Shown here: one piece after another, positions 16,722 to 25,258 of the stretch
Numbering within the stretch: position 1 is the stretch's first letter
Layout of the letters: the number at the start of each line of letters is the position of its first letter
Assembly: GCF_003696215.1 (NCBI RefSeq)
Contig: NZ_RFFG01000055.1
Location: forward strand, 1 to 51,787
Length of the DNA: 51,787 nucleotides
Direction: 5' to 3'
DNA from: Actinomadura harenae
GTDB taxonomy: Bacteria; Actinomycetota; Actinomycetes; Streptosporangiales; Streptosporangiaceae
Made by a program: the position numbers and the translations under genes
The notes under the pieces: model-generated
Told to the model about the DNA's origin: nothing
Databases searched by the model: none
What the model saw: the letters and a program-made list of their open reading frames with translations, nothing else

Positions 16722-17261
16722 GTGAGCCATCTCGAAGAAGTCGTCCTGGACCTGGAACGCCACGCTGCCCAGCAGGGGTGGGACGCGGCGCCCAAGCTGT
16801 ACGCGCTGGTGTTCGGCAGTGAGATCCGCACCACCGAGCCCGAGCTCGCCGCCGAGCTGGGCCTGGCCGAGGGCTCGGACAAGGGCGAGACGCTCGCCGC
16901 GCTGGAGCAGCCGGAGCTGCCCGCGCAGGCGTCCGTGGAGGACGCGCTAGCTACCATCGCCTGGCCGGACGCGGTCGCGGGATGCGCGCTGGTCATCGAG
17001 CGGGTCGTCCTGCCGCCGGAGGCCGAGGAGGAGATCCCGGCCGACCCCGAGCAGGCCGCGGCGTTCGCCGCCGACCACCCGGCCCGCGAGGACGTCCGCA
17101 TGATCGTCGGCGTGCTGCGCGACGGCGAGCGCCACTCCGCGCTCCGGCTGCGCCGCCACGACCTGGAGGACGAGGTCCTCGTGGGCCCCGACCTCGTGCC
17201 CGCGCTCGCCGACGCCCTCGCCGCCACCCTCGAGCCGGACGTCCCCGCCGAGCAGGCCTGA
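16722..17261 (+). CDS. PPA1309 family protein
   Basis: 179-aa acidic soluble protein of the actinobacterial PPA1309 family, function unknown. Visible are an N-terminal helix (LEEVVLDLERHA), the APKLYALVF strand, the TIAWPDAVAGCALV core and a C-terminal RHDLEDEVLVGPDLVPAL segment. The GTG at 16722 lies 6 nt after GAAGAT, compatible with leaderless expression. An upstream in-frame ATG at 16698 would add eight residues that do not look conserved. Divergent from UPF0182; this neighbourhood is common in actinobacteria. Confidence 0.82.
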   Translation: MSHLEEVVLDLERHAAQQGWDAAPKLYALVFGSEIRTTEPELAAELGLAEGSDKGETLAALEQPELPAQASVEDALATIAWPDAVAGCALVIERVVLPPEAEEEIPADPEQAAAFAADHPAREDVRMIVGVLRDGERHSALRLRRHDLEDEVLVGPDLVPALADALAATLEPDVPAEQA

Positions 17262-17386
17262 CCCACCCCACCCACCCCATGCCGCCCACCCCGCCCCTGC
17301 CCTGCGCCGCGTTCCGCCCTGCGTCGCGGCGCCGGCCGGGCCCGGGGTGAGCACGCTGGGACAAGGGCGGGGGCGAGGCGGTCGAG

Positions 17387-17392
17387 TAGGCT
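17387..17392 (+). promoter_or_regulatory. -10 element of a leaderless promoter (moaE)
   Basis: TAGGCT, with 7 nt to the GTG at 17400. No ribosome-binding site is present. The same hexamer precedes the YlbL-type protease gene at 17898. Confidence 0.6.
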
Positions 17393-17399
17393 GCGACGC

Positions 17400-17882
17400 G
17401 TGAGCGAGGCCACCCACTCCCCAGTCGTATCCAGCACGAACGCCCCCGAACCGGACGCCGTCGACGTCGTCCGGATGTGCGAGGTGCGCGGGACACCGCT
17501 GTCGGTGGACGAGGTGTTCGCGGCCGTCCAGGACCGGGCGGCCGGCGGGACGGCGGTGTTCGTCGGGACGGTCCGCGACCATGATCACGCGCGCGAGGTC
17601 AGCGGGCTGTCCTACAGCGCCCACCCGAGCGTGGAGCGGGAACTGCGCCGGGTGATGGAGAAGGTCGCGGCCGACTTCCCGGTGCGGGCGATCGCGGCCG
17701 CGCACCGGGTCGGCGACCTGGAGATCGGCGATCTGGCCGTGGTGGTCGCGGCGTCCTGCCCGCATCGCGCGGAGGCGTTCGCGGCCTGCCGGAGGCTGAT
17801 CGACGACCTCAAGGCCGAGGTGCCGATCTGGAAGCAGCAGGCGTTCGCGGACGGCGAGGACGAGTGGGTCGGGGCCTGCTGA
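17400..17882 (+). CDS. moaE: Molybdopterin synthase catalytic subunit MoaE
   Basis: 160-aa MoaE, the large subunit that with MoaD converts precursor Z (cPMP) to molybdopterin. Family features are AVFVGTVRDH (52-61), YSAHPSVERE (72-81), AAAHRVGDLEIGD and the C-terminal catalytic lysines in LKAEVPIWKQQ (Lys138 and Lys145). The first 33 residues are an extra N-terminal extension not needed for the fold. No other molybdenum cofactor gene is in the window, so MoaD and the rest must lie elsewhere. The GTG start is fixed by the leaderless promoter. Confidence 0.9.
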   Translation: MSEATHSPVVSSTNAPEPDAVDVVRMCEVRGTPLSVDEVFAAVQDRAAGGTAVFVGTVRDHDHAREVSGLSYSAHPSVERELRRVMEKVAADFPVRAIAAAHRVGDLEIGDLAVVVAASCPHRAEAFAACRRLIDDLKAEVPIWKQQAFADGEDEWVGAC

Positions 17883-17897
17883 GTCCGGGCGTGCCCG

Positions 17898-17903
17898 TAG
17901 GCT
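17898..17903 (+). promoter_or_regulatory. -10 element of a leaderless promoter (YlbL-type protease)
   Basis: TAGGCT, with 7 nt to the ATG at 17911. It lies just after the moaE stop and gives the protease gene its own transcript. Confidence 0.6.
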
Positions 17904-17910
17904 TTCCGAC

Positions 17911-18957
17911 ATGTCTCGTCGTGCCGTCACGCTCGCCGTCGCGAGCACGCTTCTGCTGGCGCTGGTGATCGTCGGAGCCCTGCTTCCGGTGCCGTACGTC
18001 GCGCTGTACCCCGGCCCCACCGCCAACACGCTGGGCGACAACGGGAAGGGCACGCCGCTCGTCCAGATCGACGGGCGTCAGACGTACCCGGCCACCGGCC
18101 ACCTGAACTTCGTCACGGTCACCTACCGGGGCGGCCCGGACGCGCGGATCGACCTGTTCACCGCGCTGCGCGGGTGGCTGTCGTCGGACACCGCGATCGT
18201 CCCCGAGGAGACGATCTTCCCCAAGCACGAGACGCAGCAGCAGGTGGACGCCGAGAACACCCGGCAGATGCAGGACTCGCAGGAGAACGCCGAGGCGGCC
18301 GCGCTGCACGAGCTGGGCATCGCCGTCCCGACGCGGGTCGTGGTCAACTCCGTCCAGCCGAACATGCCCGCGACCGGGAAGCTCGAGCCGAACGACGAGA
18401 TCACCGCGGTGAACGGCGTGAAGACCCCGAACGTCGACCAGGTCAAGGCCCAGATGGGCAAGGTCGGGGTCGGCGGGAGCGCGAACGTCGAGGTGCTGCG
18501 CGGCGGCAAGCCGGTGACGGTGACGCTGACCACGGCGAAGGGCCAGGACGGCAAGCCGGTGATCGGCGTCGTCCTCGCCGAGGACTACAAGTTCCCCTTC
18601 AAGATCAACATCAGTGTCGGGGACATCGGCGGGCCGAGCGCGGGCCTGATGTTCTCGCTGTCCATCGTGGACAAGCTCACCCCGGGGTCGCTGACCGGCG
18701 GCAAGTTCATCGCGGGCACCGGCACCATCACCCCGGACGGGCAGGTCGGCCCGATCGGCGGCATCCAGCAGAAGATGGTCGCGGCGCGCCGCGCCGGGGC
18801 GACGGTCTTCCTCACGCCGAAGGACAACTGCGCCGAGGCGATGGGCGCGCGCCCGGACGGGCTCCGGCTCGTCCGCGCGGACACGCTGCACGGCGCGATC
18901 CAGTCGCTGGACGCTTTGACGTCCGGCAAGGGCGACATTCCCGCCTGCGCGAAGTGA
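17911..18957 (+). CDS. YlbL/Lon-like serine protease with PDZ domain
   Basis: 348-aa membrane-anchored protease of the YlbL type. One N-terminal helix (residues 8-30) anchors it with the rest outside. A PDZ domain (about 135-205, with LEPNDEITAVNGV) precedes a Lon-type S16 domain with the Ser-Lys dyad: Ser243 in GGPSAGLMFS and Lys288 in GIQQKMVAA. The substrates of actinobacterial members are not well defined; a role in envelope protein quality control is an inference. A strong hairpin follows immediately after the stop. Confidence 0.92.
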   Translation: MSRRAVTLAVASTLLLALVIVGALLPVPYVALYPGPTANTLGDNGKGTPLVQIDGRQTYPATGHLNFVTVTYRGGPDARIDLFTALRGWLSSDTAIVPEETIFPKHETQQQVDAENTRQMQDSQENAEAAALHELGIAVPTRVVVNSVQPNMPATGKLEPNDEITAVNGVKTPNVDQVKAQMGKVGVGGSANVEVLRGGKPVTVTLTTAKGQDGKPVIGVVLAEDYKFPFKINISVGDIGGPSAGLMFSLSIVDKLTPGSLTGGKFIAGTGTITPDGQVGPIGGIQQKMVAARRAGATVFLTPKDNCAEAMGARPDGLRLVRADTLHGAIQSLDALTSGKGDIPACAK

Positions 18958-18958
18958 C

Positions 18959-19000
18959 CTCCGGAGACGCCCCGGGAGCCTTCCCGGGGCGTCTCCGGAG
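18959..19000 (+). terminator. Terminator hairpin after the YlbL-type protease gene
   Basis: A perfect 18-bp stem (18959-18976 with 18983-19000) on a 6-nt loop AGCCTT, starting 1 nt after the stop codon. There is no T-tract. Confidence 0.8.
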
Positions 19001-19040
19001 GGTCCCGAGGTTTCCCGGGACGCCGCCCCGGGAAACCGAT

Positions 19041-19069
19041 TTGGTCCTTTCCCGTTCATGCCCTAGAGT
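19041..19069 (+). promoter_or_regulatory. Promoter of the first tRNA-fMet gene
   Basis: TTGGTC (19041-19046), a 17-bp spacer and TAGAGT (19064-19069), 11 nt before the mature tRNA 5' end. The second tRNA-fMet gene has the same -10 and spacing. Confidence 0.7.
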
Positions 19070-19080
19070 TAAGACATCGC

Positions 19081-19157
19081 CGCGGGGTGGAGCAGTTCGG
19101 TAGCTCGCTGGGCTCATAACCCAGAGGTCGCAGGTTCAAATCCTGCCCCCGCTACCA
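19081..19157 (+). tRNA. Initiator tRNA-fMet (CAT), copy 1
   Basis: 77-nt tRNA with the CCA end encoded. The anticodon loop is CTCATAA. Two initiator hallmarks are visible: C1 opposite T72, so the first acceptor pair is unpaired, and three consecutive G:C pairs (GGG/CCC) at the base of the anticodon stem. The T arm reads GCAGG-TTCAAAT-CCTGC. Identical in sequence to the copy at 25179. Confidence 0.95.
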
Positions 19158-19160
19158 GGT

Positions 19161-19198
19161 CCGAAGGCCCGGAGTCAGAAATGGCTCCGGGCCTTCGG
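19161..19198 (+). terminator. Terminator of tRNA-fMet copy 1
   Basis: CCGAAGGCCCGGAG pairs perfectly with CTCCGGGCCTTCGG around a 10-nt loop, followed by CATTTCC. It starts 3 nt after the tRNA CCA. Confidence 0.8.
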
Positions 19199-19245
19199 CA
19201 TTTCCCCGGAATTTCGCGTGCCGGGCGGCCGGAGGGCCCGTCCGG

Positions 19246-19692
19246 TCAGCGCTTGTGCGTGACCAGCTGCCGCCAGGTGTGCGGCCCGACGACGCCGTCC
19301 ACGGTCAGGCCCACGTCCTCCTGGAAGCGGCGGACGGCGGCCTCGGTGTGCGGGCCGAAGATCCCGTCGATGCCGCTCGCGGCCAGGTAGCCCTGCTTGT
19401 GCAGCTCGGTCTGCGCGGCGCGGACGAAGTCGCCGTGCTCGCCCGGCCGGACGATCGATCCGATGGTGTGGCCGTCGGTGAGCTTGTCCCAGGTCACCGG
19501 GCCGACGACGCCGTCGACGGTGATCCCGGCGAAGCCCTGGAAGGCCCGGACGATCTCCTCGGTCTTCGGACCGTAGTCACCGTCCGCCGCCAGGTGCCGC
19601 CAGGCGTCCCGGGCCGCCCGGAGGATGAACTGAAGTGTGGTGACGTCCGGTCCGTGGCTTCCCCTGCGCAGCACCGGCCATGGGTTCGTCAT
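19246..19692 (-). CDS. Protein with two peptidoglycan-binding (PG_binding_1) domains
   Basis: 148-aa protein made almost entirely of two tandem PG_binding_1 repeats. The first runs from LRRGSHGPDVTTLQ to VVGPVTWDKL and the second from VRPGEHGDFVRAAQ to VVGPHTWRQL. Each has the family GDYGPKTEE / GIFGPHTEA motif and an AFQ or RFQ turn. No signal peptide or catalytic domain is attached, so it is either exported by another route or acts as a cell-wall targeting module for a partner. The ATG at 19692 is preceded by GGAGGTG about 8 nt upstream. Confidence 0.85.
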   Translation of the reverse strand: MTNPWPVLRRGSHGPDVTTLQFILRAARDAWRHLAADGDYGPKTEEIVRAFQGFAGITVDGVVGPVTWDKLTDGHTIGSIVRPGEHGDFVRAAQTELHKQGYLAASGIDGIFGPHTEAAVRRFQEDVGLTVDGVVGPHTWRQLVTHKR

Positions 19693-19870
19693 GCCGATCC
19701 CACCTCCCCGTGGTGGTTTTGACTGTCCTGCCAGACAACTCCTGACAAGGGTTGTCGCACAAGCGCCCCGGGAGAGCACCCGCCTGTGACCTGCGGGACA
19801 GTCGCGTGTGGCCGACAGCGCTCCCACGCCCCGCGCCCCCCTTCGCGCCGGACGGGTCACAGCCGGAAAC

Positions 19871-19946
19871 GCGGGGCGGGTCGGTGTGCGCGGGGCGGGT
19901 CGGCGTGTGCGGGGCGGGTCGGTGCGCGCGGGGTGGGTCAGCGTGC
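19871..19946 (-). repeat. 19-bp tandem repeat (4 copies) reaching into the PucR gene stop
   Basis: Four units of 19 bp begin at 19871, 19890, 19909 and 19928, each GCGGGGYGGGTC followed by a variable half. The last unit contains the stop codon of the PucR-like gene (complement of 19938-19940), so the array looks like an expansion of the gene 3' end. Confidence 0.85.
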
Positions 19947-21065
19947 GAGGTGCGGGGCGATCGTCAGGGCGAGGTGCAGGGTGAGGCGGTCGCGGCCGTC
20001 CGAGAGGACGAGGCCGGTGATCTCCTCGATGCGCCGCAGCCGGTGGTACAGCGTCTGCCGGTGGACGCTCAGCTCCGCCGCCGTCGCGTGGACGCTGCCC
20101 GCGTGGTCGAGGTAGGCCAGGGCCGTCCGGGCGAGCTCGGCGTGCTTCGGGTCCAGGAACCGCGAGATCCCCGGCGTCAGGACGGTCTGGGCCAGCGACT
20201 CGTCGTCGCCGAGCCGGAGCAGCCGCAGCGCGCCCAGCTCGGGCCAGGCGCGAGTCGTCCCGGCGGCCGCGCGGGCGGCGACACGGGCGGCGACGCGGGC
20301 GCGGAGCCAGCCCTCGCGCACGCGCGCGAGGTCGGGGCAGGGATCCGAGAGCCCGGCCGCGACGGGCCCGGATCCGCGCTCCTCCAGCAGCCGCCTGGCA
20401 CGCGCTACGACCGTCTCAGTGGACGAGCTGTCGTGCGGGACGGCCAGGACGTGGTCGCGTTCCCAGGTCGTCGTCAGAACCGCTCTGGGGAGCAACCAGG
20501 GGTTCAGGGGCTGGGGCTCGTCGTCCGGGGTGCGCAGGACGGCGACGACGACCGGCGGTTCGAGCACCTCGGCGAGCGCGGTGGCGGCCGACGTCCGCAC
20601 CTCGGCGTGCGCGGACAGCAGGTCGGCGAGCTGCCAGCCCTGGTCGGCGCGCTCGCGGGACTGCCGGGCCATCAGCAGCCCGGCGCGCTCGGCGAGCGGC
20701 GCGGCGCGGGCGAGCAGGTCGTCGCCGATGCGACCCTCGTCGTCCAGGAGCCACAGGTAGCCGTAGGTCACCGACCGCCACCGGACGGGCAGGCAGAGCC
20801 GGCCGAGGACGCCCGCGTCCGGGTCGGCCGGGATCCGCACCGGGCCGGTGGCGCGGGCGATCCCGTACCGCTCGAACCGGGAGCGGACCTCGTCGGTGGC
20901 GCGCCGGTGGAGGATCGACTCCATCCGGACGGGGTCGATGGCCCCGCCGTGCGCGGCGTACGCGACGAGATGGAAGTCACGGTCCTCGAGCGTCGCGGGC
21001 GCGCCGAGCAGGTCGGCGACCAGCTCCGTCAGCTCCTGGAGGTCCCCCGCTCCGGCCACCGCCAC
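19938..21065 (-). CDS. PucR/CdaR-type helix-turn-helix regulator, likely of proline catabolism
   Basis: 375-aa PucR-like regulator. Residues 1-130 resemble a ligand-sensing region (DFHLVAYAAHGG), the middle is the GGDEF-like CdaR fold, and the C-terminus (about 310-375) is the PucR HTH with SVHATAAELSVHRQTLYHRLRRIEEITG. It is transcribed divergently from putB-pruA, and regulators of this class next to proline dehydrogenase commonly activate it in response to proline (inference from family and position). GTG start with GAGGG immediately upstream. Its stop lies inside a 19-bp tandem repeat array. Confidence 0.88.
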   Translation of the reverse strand: MAVAGAGDLQELTELVADLLGAPATLEDRDFHLVAYAAHGGAIDPVRMESILHRRATDEVRSRFERYGIARATGPVRIPADPDAGVLGRLCLPVRWRSVTYGYLWLLDDEGRIGDDLLARAAPLAERAGLLMARQSRERADQGWQLADLLSAHAEVRTSAATALAEVLEPPVVVAVLRTPDDEPQPLNPWLLPRAVLTTTWERDHVLAVPHDSSSTETVVARARRLLEERGSGPVAAGLSDPCPDLARVREGWLRARVAARVAARAAAGTTRAWPELGALRLLRLGDDESLAQTVLTPGISRFLDPKHAELARTALAYLDHAGSVHATAAELSVHRQTLYHRLRRIEEITGLVLSDGRDRLTLHLALTIAPHLAR

Positions 21066-21253
21066 CCCTCATACACATGTCTGAACAACCGGCCGCCATC
21101 AAGTGACAGTTGACTATATCGGTGCAGGTCAGGAGGGCCTAGCGTCGAAGTGAGGGTCCGTGTCGTCCTGCCGACGACCCGTGCCGCCATGTTCATCCCG
21201 ACCCGTCCATCCCGACTCGTCCCGACCGACTCGGCGGAATCCGGAGGTTCAGC

Positions 21254-22180
21254 GTGCTTGCTCCACTTCTTCTCGCGGCCGCGCGCAGCGCGCGCATGCG
21301 CGGACTCGTCACCTCCGTGCCCCTCACCCGGGGCGTCGTGGACCGCTTCGTCGCCGGGGAGGACCTCGGCGCGGCGATCCTCGCCATCCAGGAGCTCAAC
21401 GGGGACGGCCTGAAGGTCACCCTCGACCACCTCGGCGAGGACACCACCGACCGGGCCCAGGCGGACGCCACCCGCGACGCCTACCTCGAGCTGTTCAAGG
21501 CGCTCGCCGCCGAGGGCATGACCGCCGACGCGGACGCGTCGCTGAAGCTGTCCGCGCTGGGCCAGGCGCTGCCCGGCGACGGCGAGGCGATCGCGCTGGA
21601 GAACGCCCGGACGGTCGCGGCCGCCGCGGACGGCCTCGGCATGACGATCACGCTCGACATGGAGGACCACACCACGGTCGACTCCACCCTCGGCATCCTG
21701 CGCGAGCTGCGCGCCGACTTCCCGGGGACGGGCGTCGCGATCCAGGCGATGCTGCACCGCACCGAGGGCGACCTCGAGGAGCTGACCGGCCCCGGCTCGC
21801 GCGTCCGGCTCGTCAAGGGCGCCTACGCCGAGCCCGAGTCGGTCGCCCACCAGTCGAAGAAGGACGTGGACCGGGCATACGTCCGGGCGCTGAAGACGTT
21901 GATGGAGGGGCAGGGGCACCCGATGGTGGGCAGCCACGACCCGCGCATCATCGAGATCGCGCTCGACCTGGCCCACCGCAACGGGCGCGAGCCCGGCAGC
22001 TACGAGTTCCAGATGCTGTACGGCATCCGCGCGGGCGAGCAGCGCCGCCTGGCCGAGGCCGGCGAGGAGATGCGCGTCTACGTCCCGTACGGCTCGGACT
22101 GGTACGGGTACTTCATGCGCCGCCTGGCGGAGCGCCCGGCCAACCTGGCCTTCTTCCTCCGCTCCTTCGTCTCCCGCTGA
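21254..22180 (+). CDS. putB: Proline dehydrogenase (PutB)
   Basis: 308-aa monofunctional proline dehydrogenase, an FAD enzyme that oxidises L-proline to pyrroline-5-carboxylate and passes electrons to quinone. The TIM-barrel motifs RLVKGAYAEP (185-194), EFQMLYGIR (251-259) and YVPYGSDWYGYFMRRLAER carry the FAD and proline contacts. GTG start with GGAGG 6 nt upstream. First gene of putB-pruA; the 61-bp gap contains a second copy of the last 13 bases of the gene, including its stop. Probably controlled by the divergent PucR-type gene. Confidence 0.95.
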   Translation: MLAPLLLAAARSARMRGLVTSVPLTRGVVDRFVAGEDLGAAILAIQELNGDGLKVTLDHLGEDTTDRAQADATRDAYLELFKALAAEGMTADADASLKLSALGQALPGDGEAIALENARTVAAAADGLGMTITLDMEDHTTVDSTLGILRELRADFPGTGVAIQAMLHRTEGDLEELTGPGSRVRLVKGAYAEPESVAHQSKKDVDRAYVRALKTLMEGQGHPMVGSHDPRIIEIALDLAHRNGREPGSYEFQMLYGIRAGEQRRLAEAGEEMRVYVPYGSDWYGYFMRRLAERPANLAFFLRSFVSR

Positions 22181-22195
22181 TCCGTCTCCCGCTGA
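22168..22195 (+). repeat. 13-bp direct repeat containing the putB stop codon
   Basis: CGTCTCCCGCTGA ends putB (22168-22180) and is repeated at 22183-22195. The 15-bp period keeps the second TGA in the same frame. Confidence 0.8.
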
Positions 22196-22241
22196 CCGCG
22201 GTCAGCCGCCCGCCGACAACGACCACTTCGCAGGAGGTCCC

Positions 22242-23873
22242 ATGGACGCCGTGACCAACGTCCCCGCACCGGTGAACGAGCCGATCCACGGCTACGCGCC
22301 CGGCAGCCCCGAGCGGGCCCGCCTGGAGGCGAAGCTGGCCGAGCTTCAGGCGCAGGCCCCGATCGACCTGCCGATGACCATCGGCGGCGAGCGGCGCATG
22401 GGCGCGGGCGAGAAGGTGCAGGTCGTCCAGCCGCACAAGAAGTCCGCCGTGCTCGGCACGTTCGGCACCGCCACGCAGGACGACGCCCGCGACGCGATCC
22501 AGGCCGCGCTGAAGGCCGCCCCGGCCTGGCGCGCGCTGTCGTTCGACGACCGCGCCGCGATCTTCCTGAAGGCCGCCGACCTGATGTCCGGGCCGTGGCG
22601 CGAGACGATCGCCGCCGCGACCATGCTCGGCCAGTCCAAGACGGCCCAGCAGGCCGAGATCGACAGCCCGTGCGAGCTGGTCGACTTCTGGCGCTTCAAC
22701 GTGCACTTCGCCCGGCAGGTCCTCGCCGAGCAGCCGGTCTCCTCGCCCGGCGTGTGGAACCGGTCGGACCACCGGCCGCTGGAGGGGTTCGTCTACGCGA
22801 TCACCCCGTTCAACTTCACCGCGATCGCCGCGAACCTGCCGACGGCCGCCGCGCTCATGGGCAACGTCGTGGTCTGGAAGCCGTCCCCGACGCAGACCTA
22901 CGCGGCCGTGAAGACCATGGAGCTGCTGGAGGAGGCCGGGCTGCCCAAGGGCGTGATCAACCTGGTCACCGGCGACGGCATCGCGGTCTCGGAGGTCGCG
23001 CTCGCGCACCCCGAGCTCGCCGGCATCCACTTCACCGGCTCGACCGCCACCTTCCAGCACCTGTGGAAGACCGTCGGCGGCAACATCGACAAGTACCGCG
23101 CCTACCCGCGCCTCGTCGGCGAGACCGGCGGCAAGGACTTCGTGGTCGCGCACCCGTCCGCGGACCCGGGCGTCCTGAAGACCGCGCTCGTCCGCGGCGC
23201 GTTCGAGTACCAGGGGCAGAAGTGCTCCGCCGCGTCCCGCGCCTACGTGCCGCGGTCGATCTGGGAGAACGGCCTCCGCGAGGAGCTGGCCGCCGAGGTC
23301 GAGTCGCTGACCATGGGCGACGTCACGGACCTGGCGAACTTCATGGGCGCGGTCATCGACGAGCGCTCGTTCGCCAAGAACAAGGCCGCGATCGACCGCG
23401 CGCAGGCCGACCCGAAGGTCGACGTCGTCGCGGGCGGCACCTACGACGACACGGAGGGCTTCTTCGTCCGCCCGACCGTCCTGGTGTCGGAGGACCCGGA
23501 GAACGACATCTTCCGGACCGAGTACTTCGGCCCGATCCTCGGCGTCCACGTCTACGACGACGAGAAGTACGACGAGATGCTCGCGCAGATGGAGTCGGTG
23601 TCGGCGTACGCGCTGACCGGCGCTGTCATCGCGCAGGACCGCGCGGCCGCCGCGCACACCGCTGAGGTGCTGCGCTTCGCCGCCGGCAACTTCTACATCA
23701 ACGACAAGCCGACCGGCGCGGTCGTCGGGCAGCAGCCGTTCGGCGGCGGGCGCGCGTCCGGGACGAACGACAAGGCCGGTTCGATCCTGAACCTGCTGCG
23801 CTGGACGTCCCCGCGCTCCATCAAGGAGACGTTCGTCCCGCCGACGGACTACCGCTACCCGCACATGGGCTGA
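22242..23873 (+). CDS. pruA: L-glutamate gamma-semialdehyde (P5C) dehydrogenase
   Basis: 543-aa aldehyde dehydrogenase of the PruA type. It oxidises glutamate-5-semialdehyde from PutB to glutamate with NAD+. Seen are ITPFNFTA (187-194), the GETGGKD general-base Glu294 and the nucleophile Cys328 in GQKCSAAS. The start ATG follows AGGAGG at good spacing. The gene overlaps the convergent P450 gene by 19 bp at its 3' end. Same transcript as putB. Confidence 0.95.
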   Translation: MDAVTNVPAPVNEPIHGYAPGSPERARLEAKLAELQAQAPIDLPMTIGGERRMGAGEKVQVVQPHKKSAVLGTFGTATQDDARDAIQAALKAAPAWRALSFDDRAAIFLKAADLMSGPWRETIAAATMLGQSKTAQQAEIDSPCELVDFWRFNVHFARQVLAEQPVSSPGVWNRSDHRPLEGFVYAITPFNFTAIAANLPTAAALMGNVVVWKPSPTQTYAAVKTMELLEEAGLPKGVINLVTGDGIAVSEVALAHPELAGIHFTGSTATFQHLWKTVGGNIDKYRAYPRLVGETGGKDFVVAHPSADPGVLKTALVRGAFEYQGQKCSAASRAYVPRSIWENGLREELAAEVESLTMGDVTDLANFMGAVIDERSFAKNKAAIDRAQADPKVDVVAGGTYDDTEGFFVRPTVLVSEDPENDIFRTEYFGPILGVHVYDDEKYDEMLAQMESVSAYALTGAVIAQDRAAAAHTAEVLRFAAGNFYINDKPTGAVVGQQPFGGGRASGTNDKAGSILNLLRWTSPRSIKETFVPPTDYRYPHMG

Positions 23874-25084
23874 CCGCCCAGGTAGGCGGGCAATGACACC
23901 CAGCCCCGGGTGAAGGGAGACATGAGCCTCTTCGCCCGGGGCTGGTCCACGTCCACGCGCGGATGCGCGGCGAGCAGCTCCTCCAGCGCCACCCGCGCCT
24001 GGAGCCGGGCCAGGTGCGACCCGATGCAGAAGTGGACGCCGCTCGCGAACCCGAGGTGCCGCGGGATCGCCCGCGTCACGTCCAGCTCGCCCGCGGACGG
24101 CCCGAACTCGCGCTCGTCCCGGTTCGCGGCGCCGTAGAGCAGCATCACCTTCTCCCCGGCGGGGATCTCGACGCCGCGGATCGCGACCGGACGCGTCGTC
24201 GTCCGCCCGAGCGCCTGCACCGAGCCCTCCAGCCGCAGCGACTCCAGCAGCGCGTTCGGGATCAGCGACGGGTCCCGGGCGACCAGTCCGCGCTGGTCGG
24301 GACGCCCGGACAGCAGCGCGACGGCATGCGAGACCAGGTTCCCGGTCGTGTCGTTGCCGCCCGCGACGATCACGAAGCAGAACCCGAGGACGTCCCAGTC
24401 GGTCAGCCTCTCGCCGTCCGCCTCCGCGGTCGTCAGGACGCTGATCAGGTCGTCGCCCGGCCTGGCGCGCCGCTCGGCGATGACGCCGCCGAAGTACGCG
24501 AACATCTCCGCCACGGCGCGCGCGCCGGACCCCTCGAGCATGGCGCCCGTGTCGAAGCCCTGGTCCTGGAACGTCGTGAGCGCCGACACCCACGGGCCGA
24601 ACCGGGCCCGGTCGGCCTCCGGGACGTCCAGCAGCTCGGCCAGGGCGAACGTCGGCAGGGGCGACGAGAGGTCGCGGTGGAGGTCGACGGTCTCGCCGCC
24701 GGCCTCCCGTTCCCGCATCACGGCCAGGCGCGCGCGCACGAAGGCGCGCAGCCGGTCCTCCATGGCGGCGGTGCGGCGCGGCGTGAACCCGTGGCTGATC
24801 AGCCGCCTCAGGACGGTGTGCCGCGGCGGGTCGAGCATCACCATCGTCGGGGCCAGCCCGAGCTTTCCGATCTCGTCCTCGTAGAACGTGAGGCCGCTCG
24901 CGGACGAGAACGTGCCGTGGTCGCGGACGGCGTCCCACACGTCCTCGAAGCGGGACAGCGCCCAGAACGGCGGGTCGGTGTGCCGGTGGACGGGGTCCTC
25001 GTCGCGCAGCCGCCGGTAGGCGGGATAGGGGTCGGCTTGGAATGCGGGATCGAACGGGGAGTACACGTCGGTCGCTTCGGTCAT
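23855..25084 (-). CDS. Cytochrome P450
   Basis: 409-aa soluble bacterial class I P450. The I-helix reads AGGNDTT, the K-helix ESLR, and the heme loop GFASGVHFCIG places the thiolate at Cys353. It needs an external ferredoxin and reductase, which are not encoded next to it. The substrate cannot be told from sequence. ATG at 25084 with GGGAGG upstream. It converges on and overlaps pruA, so the two mRNAs are complementary over 19 bases, and it is flanked upstream by the second tRNA-fMet gene. Confidence 0.93.
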   Translation of the reverse strand: MTEATDVYSPFDPAFQADPYPAYRRLRDEDPVHRHTDPPFWALSRFEDVWDAVRDHGTFSSASGLTFYEDEIGKLGLAPTMVMLDPPRHTVLRRLISHGFTPRRTAAMEDRLRAFVRARLAVMREREAGGETVDLHRDLSSPLPTFALAELLDVPEADRARFGPWVSALTTFQDQGFDTGAMLEGSGARAVAEMFAYFGGVIAERRARPGDDLISVLTTAEADGERLTDWDVLGFCFVIVAGGNDTTGNLVSHAVALLSGRPDQRGLVARDPSLIPNALLESLRLEGSVQALGRTTTRPVAIRGVEIPAGEKVMLLYGAANRDEREFGPSAGELDVTRAIPRHLGFASGVHFCIGSHLARLQARVALEELLAAHPRVDVDQPRAKRLMSPFTRGWVSLPAYLGGQPMCG

Positions 25085-25138
25085 GCCGGGCCTCCCGGGA
25101 AGTATCGGCCCCCGCCATTCAACGCCCGCGCCGCCAGT

Positions 25139-25167
25139 TTGCCTAAGGATCCGGGACCCCATAGAGT
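25139..25167 (+). promoter_or_regulatory. Promoter of the second tRNA-fMet gene
   Basis: TTGCCT (25139-25144), a 17-bp spacer and TAGAGT (25162-25167). The sequence from the -10 to the tRNA is identical to copy 1. Confidence 0.7.
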
Positions 25168-25178
25168 TAAGACATCGC

Positions 25179-25255
25179 CGCGGGGTGGAGCAGTTCGGTA
25201 GCTCGCTGGGCTCATAACCCAGAGGTCGCAGGTTCAAATCCTGCCCCCGCTACCA
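25179..25255 (+). tRNA. Initiator tRNA-fMet (CAT), copy 2
   Basis: Base-for-base identical to the tRNA at 19081, with the same CAT anticodon, encoded CCA, unpaired C1 and GGG/CCC anticodon stem. Identity extends 17 bp upstream to the -10, making a 94-bp direct repeat 6098 bp from the first. Confidence 0.95.
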
Positions 25256-25258
25256 AGA

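Noticed and set aside
19064..25255. Integrated mobile element between two tRNA genes
   Set aside because: No integrase, transposase or phage gene lies between them, and the contents are chromosomal metabolism genes. Duplication is a simpler explanation.
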